A DNA stretch of 59,162 nt. Origin: JAVBPR01 sp031549485 (GTDB lineage Bacteria > Bacillota > Clostridia > Oscillospirales > Feifaniaceae). The position numbers and the translations under genes were made by a program. The notes under the pieces are model-generated. The model ran no database searches, was not told the DNA's origin, and was given only the letters and a program-made list of their open reading frames with translations. The stretch lies in NCBI GenBank assembly GCA_031549485.1, contig JAVBPR010000025.1, positions 1 to 59,162 of the forward strand, in the 5' to 3' direction. Below are positions 57,385 through 59,162 of this stretch, piece by piece (the stretch's first letter is position 1; every line of letters begins with the position of its first letter).

Positions 57385-58425
57385 GTGAAAACAAAAATTA
57401 ACTACATTGCGGCCGGCGCTGCGATAATCAGTTTGCTCATTACTCTCGCATTTTCATGGGCTTCTTTTGGGTTTTTTACGATTCTGCAAATTATAGGAAT
57501 CGGGATTTTAATCGCCGCGCTTTTTATCGGAAAACGCGATATAATTTTGGCGGCCGGCCCGCTTGTTCTGGCGCTTATTTCGCTGATTACTATCTTTGCC
57601 TGGCTTGGTGAGGCGTTTCATTTCTTTATCGGATTTGTGATTTTACTTACTAATCTTTTAACATTTGTTGCAAAAATGCTGCTTGCAGGTCTCGCTTTTT
57701 CGGTGACAAACGAAAAGTATGAAAGCTATCGCAAAAAGCTCGCTCCGCTTTGGTTTTTGCCGGGCGTAGTTGCCGGTTTTGCGGCTTTGATAAATTTGTT
57801 TTTCTCATCGGTCGGCTTTTTAACAAATGTATTTCTCGCCGCTACTTATTTCTTTACGGCGATGTGGATTGTCGAGCCGTTTAAAGATGAGACGAATGCT
57901 TTTGTTTCCGGCGGCTCTGACACAGGCGAGCAGGGGGGAAGCTACATAGGAATCGGCAAACATATTTTGCTGCTTCTCTTTACTTTCGGAATCTGGCACC
58001 TTATTTGGATTTACCGCACCACCGAATACTGCAACCGCGCGAGCGAAACCGAAAAATACAGCCCGGTAAACAAACTTCTTCTTTGCATATTTGTGCCGTT
58101 TTATATGATTTATTGGTATTATAAACACGCGCAGAGAGTTGACGTTTTGGCGAGGGCAAAAGGAGAAATAGAAAGTTTCTCTACTACCATTCTTATTTTG
58201 GCGATATTTATTCCTATTGTCGCGGCAATCCTAATGCAGGATAAAATCAACAAAATAGAGACGAGCGCGTTTTACGCTCCGGCGGCGCCTGCCGCTTCGG
58301 CAAATAAGACCGAAGACGCGAAAATCGTTGCGGAGCAGCTGAAAACTTATCAGGATTTACTCGCTTCGGGCGCGATAACACAGGAAGAATACGACGCGAA
58401 GAAAAAGCAGATTTTAGGGCTTTAA
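57385..58425 (+). CDS. DUF4234-like membrane protein with SHOCT domain
   Basis: The 346-residue protein has about nine hydrophobic segments. The region from about 190 to 260 (FGIWHLIWIYRTTEYCNRA and FVPFYMIYWYYKHAQRV) is like DUF4234. The C-terminal 27 residues (TYQDLLASGAITQEEYDAKK) are a SHOCT motif, a short C-terminal helix pair found in many membrane proteins, probably for oligomerisation. An Ala/Pro linker joins them. GTG start with AAAGGGG upstream. It is monocistronic with a promoter and terminator of its own. Function unknown. Confidence 0.85.
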   Translation: MKTKINYIAAGAAIISLLITLAFSWASFGFFTILQIIGIGILIAALFIGKRDIILAAGPLVLALISLITIFAWLGEAFHFFIGFVILLTNLLTFVAKMLLAGLAFSVTNEKYESYRKKLAPLWFLPGVVAGFAALINLFFSSVGFLTNVFLAATYFFTAMWIVEPFKDETNAFVSGGSDTGEQGGSYIGIGKHILLLLFTFGIWHLIWIYRTTEYCNRASETEKYSPVNKLLLCIFVPFYMIYWYYKHAQRVDVLARAKGEIESFSTTILILAIFIPIVAAILMQDKINKIETSAFYAPAAPAASANKTEDAKIVAEQLKTYQDLLASGAITQEEYDAKKKQILGL

Positions 58426-58444
58426 AAAAATAAATAACGCTGGA

Positions 58445-58482
58445 AAATACGGCGCAAAAATATTTGCGCCGTATTTTTTAAA
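58445..58482 (+). terminator. Rho-independent terminator
   Basis: AAATACGGCGCAAA pairs perfectly with TTTGCGCCGTATTT around AATA, followed by TTTT. Confidence 0.93.
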
Positions 58483-58514
58483 ATTAAAATTCGTATAAAC
58501 AAAAGGAAAAGAAA

Positions 58515-59162
58515 ATGACCGAAATATTGATGGTAAAGCTCGGCGAGCTGGTGCTTAAAGGGCTTAACCGCCGTAAATTTGAAGAAAATTTATTTAAAAC
58601 GATAAAATACCGCCTTGCCGGAATCGGCAAGTTCGGTTACCGGTACGCCCAGTCGACTTTTTATGTCGAGCCGCAGGGAGGCAATGATGACAGCCTTTAC
58701 GAGGATGAGATAGACGCCGCCGACAAGGCGCTTTCCGATATATTCGGAATCGCCTCGATAACAAGGGCGGCGCTCTGCGAAAAAAACCTTGATGAAATTA
58801 CCGCGGCTGCTTTTTCCTATGCGGAGCGGGCGCTTTTGGGAGCAAAAACATTCAAGGTCGATTCCAAGCGCAGCGACAAGGCTTTTCCGCTTAAATCGCC
58901 CGAGCTCTGCGCCGAAATGGGCGGCAGAATTTTGGAAAAATATCCGCACCTTTCGGTCGACGTGCGAAATCCCGATGTCACCCTATGGGTGGAGATAAGG
59001 GAAAAAGGCGCGTATATCCACACAGGAAGCAGACCTGGAGCGGGCGGGCTTCCGGTCGGAACTTCGGGCAAGGCGATGCTGCTTCTATCAGGCGGAATTG
59101 ACAGCCCGGTGGCAGGAGTTATGATGGCAAAGCGCGGCGCCGAAATTTCGGCGGTGCATTTT
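58515..59162 (+). CDS. thiI: tRNA 4-thiouridine synthetase ThiI (5' part)
   Basis: The frame is open to the window end (216 codons). ThiI transfers sulfur to uridine-8 of tRNA, and sometimes for thiamine synthesis. The N-terminus MTEILMVKLGELVLKG and the following ferredoxin-like region, then the THUMP domain (about 60-165), are typical. The PP-loop AMLLLSGGIDSPVAGVMM starts near residue 190. The window cuts the catalytic domain; the C-terminal rhodanese-like part, if any, is not visible. AAAAGGAAAAG precedes the ATG. Sulfur probably comes from the cysteine desulfurase at 46677-47786. Confidence 0.95.
   Translation, partial: MTEILMVKLGELVLKGLNRRKFEENLFKTIKYRLAGIGKFGYRYAQSTFYVEPQGGNDDSLYEDEIDAADKALSDIFGIASITRAALCEKNLDEITAAAFSYAERALLGAKTFKVDSKRSDKAFPLKSPELCAEMGGRILEKYPHLSVDVRNPDVTLWVEIREKGAYIHTGSRPGAGGLPVGTSGKAMLLLSGGIDSPVAGVMMAKRGAEISAVHF

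Overview
The window reads as chromosomal DNA of a low-to-moderate G+C Clostridia-type member of the Bacillota, probably an uncultured anaerobe. Strong AGGAGG-type ribosome binding sites, a VanW protein, DUF975 and DUF1836 proteins, a cysteine-rich clostridial-looking protein, S-layer-homology repeats, rho-independent terminators, CCA-encoding tRNA genes and a folate ECF S component all fit. I see no transposase, integrase, phage gene, CRISPR array or plasmid gene. The species is not identified.

Layout. 1-180: the 5S rRNA at the end of an rRNA operon. 270-6040: a small membrane protein, a VanW protein, a DUF975 membrane protein and metG. 6.6-11.4 kb: tatD, then a tight operon (ATP-grasp ligase, PHP phosphoesterase, polysaccharide deacetylase with SLH repeats, YfbR-like HD phosphohydrolase). 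12-19 kb: a HAD phosphatase, a truncated enzyme-I-like PEP-utilising protein, phosphoglucomutase, PlsC acyltransferase and a secreted trypsin-like protease. 19-27 kb: a divergent DUF1836 regulator and SGNH hydrolase, an unusual XRE-cupin-acyl-CoA synthetase fusion, a large internally duplicated secreted protein and a 19-cysteine protein. 27-36 kb: glnA between inverted repeats, tRNA-Gly, and a minus-strand block (proB, membrane protein, GH65 phosphorylase, HAD, GNAT, CorA). 36.5-46.6 kb: tRNA-Thr, a MalT/LuxR-type regulator, an ECF S component, tRNA-Pro, an acetate-transporter-like protein, glutathione peroxidase, a TSCPD protein, and a hydrolase plus GHKL-GNAT fusion pair. 46.7-59.2 kb: cysteine desulfurase, a zinc-type ABC transporter, the branched-chain amino acid genes ilvA and ilvB-N-C-D, a SHOCT membrane protein and the 5' part of thiI.

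The most unusual content is noncoding. Nearly every long intergenic gap is filled by a small set of dispersed modular elements, here labelled A-F. A is a tract of heptamers followed by a G+C hairpin. B is about 125 nt, with a GNRA-capped inner hairpin and a covarying outer stem. D is a 74-78 nt cloverleaf: an outer stem enclosing three hairpins. C is a unit of about 65-100 nt ending in a triloop hairpin whose 3' arm is a perfect Shine-Dalgarno sequence. E and F are shorter linkers. They recur in the order B-A-E-D-C in both orientations. Copies differ by paired changes that keep the stems. B begins at, and often contributes, the stop codon of the gene upstream. C can supply the ribosome binding site of the gene downstream, and in one place encodes a protein's C-terminal tail. 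I infer a structured, mobile or recombining family of intergenic RNA/DNA elements. Whether it has been described before cannot be decided without database searches.
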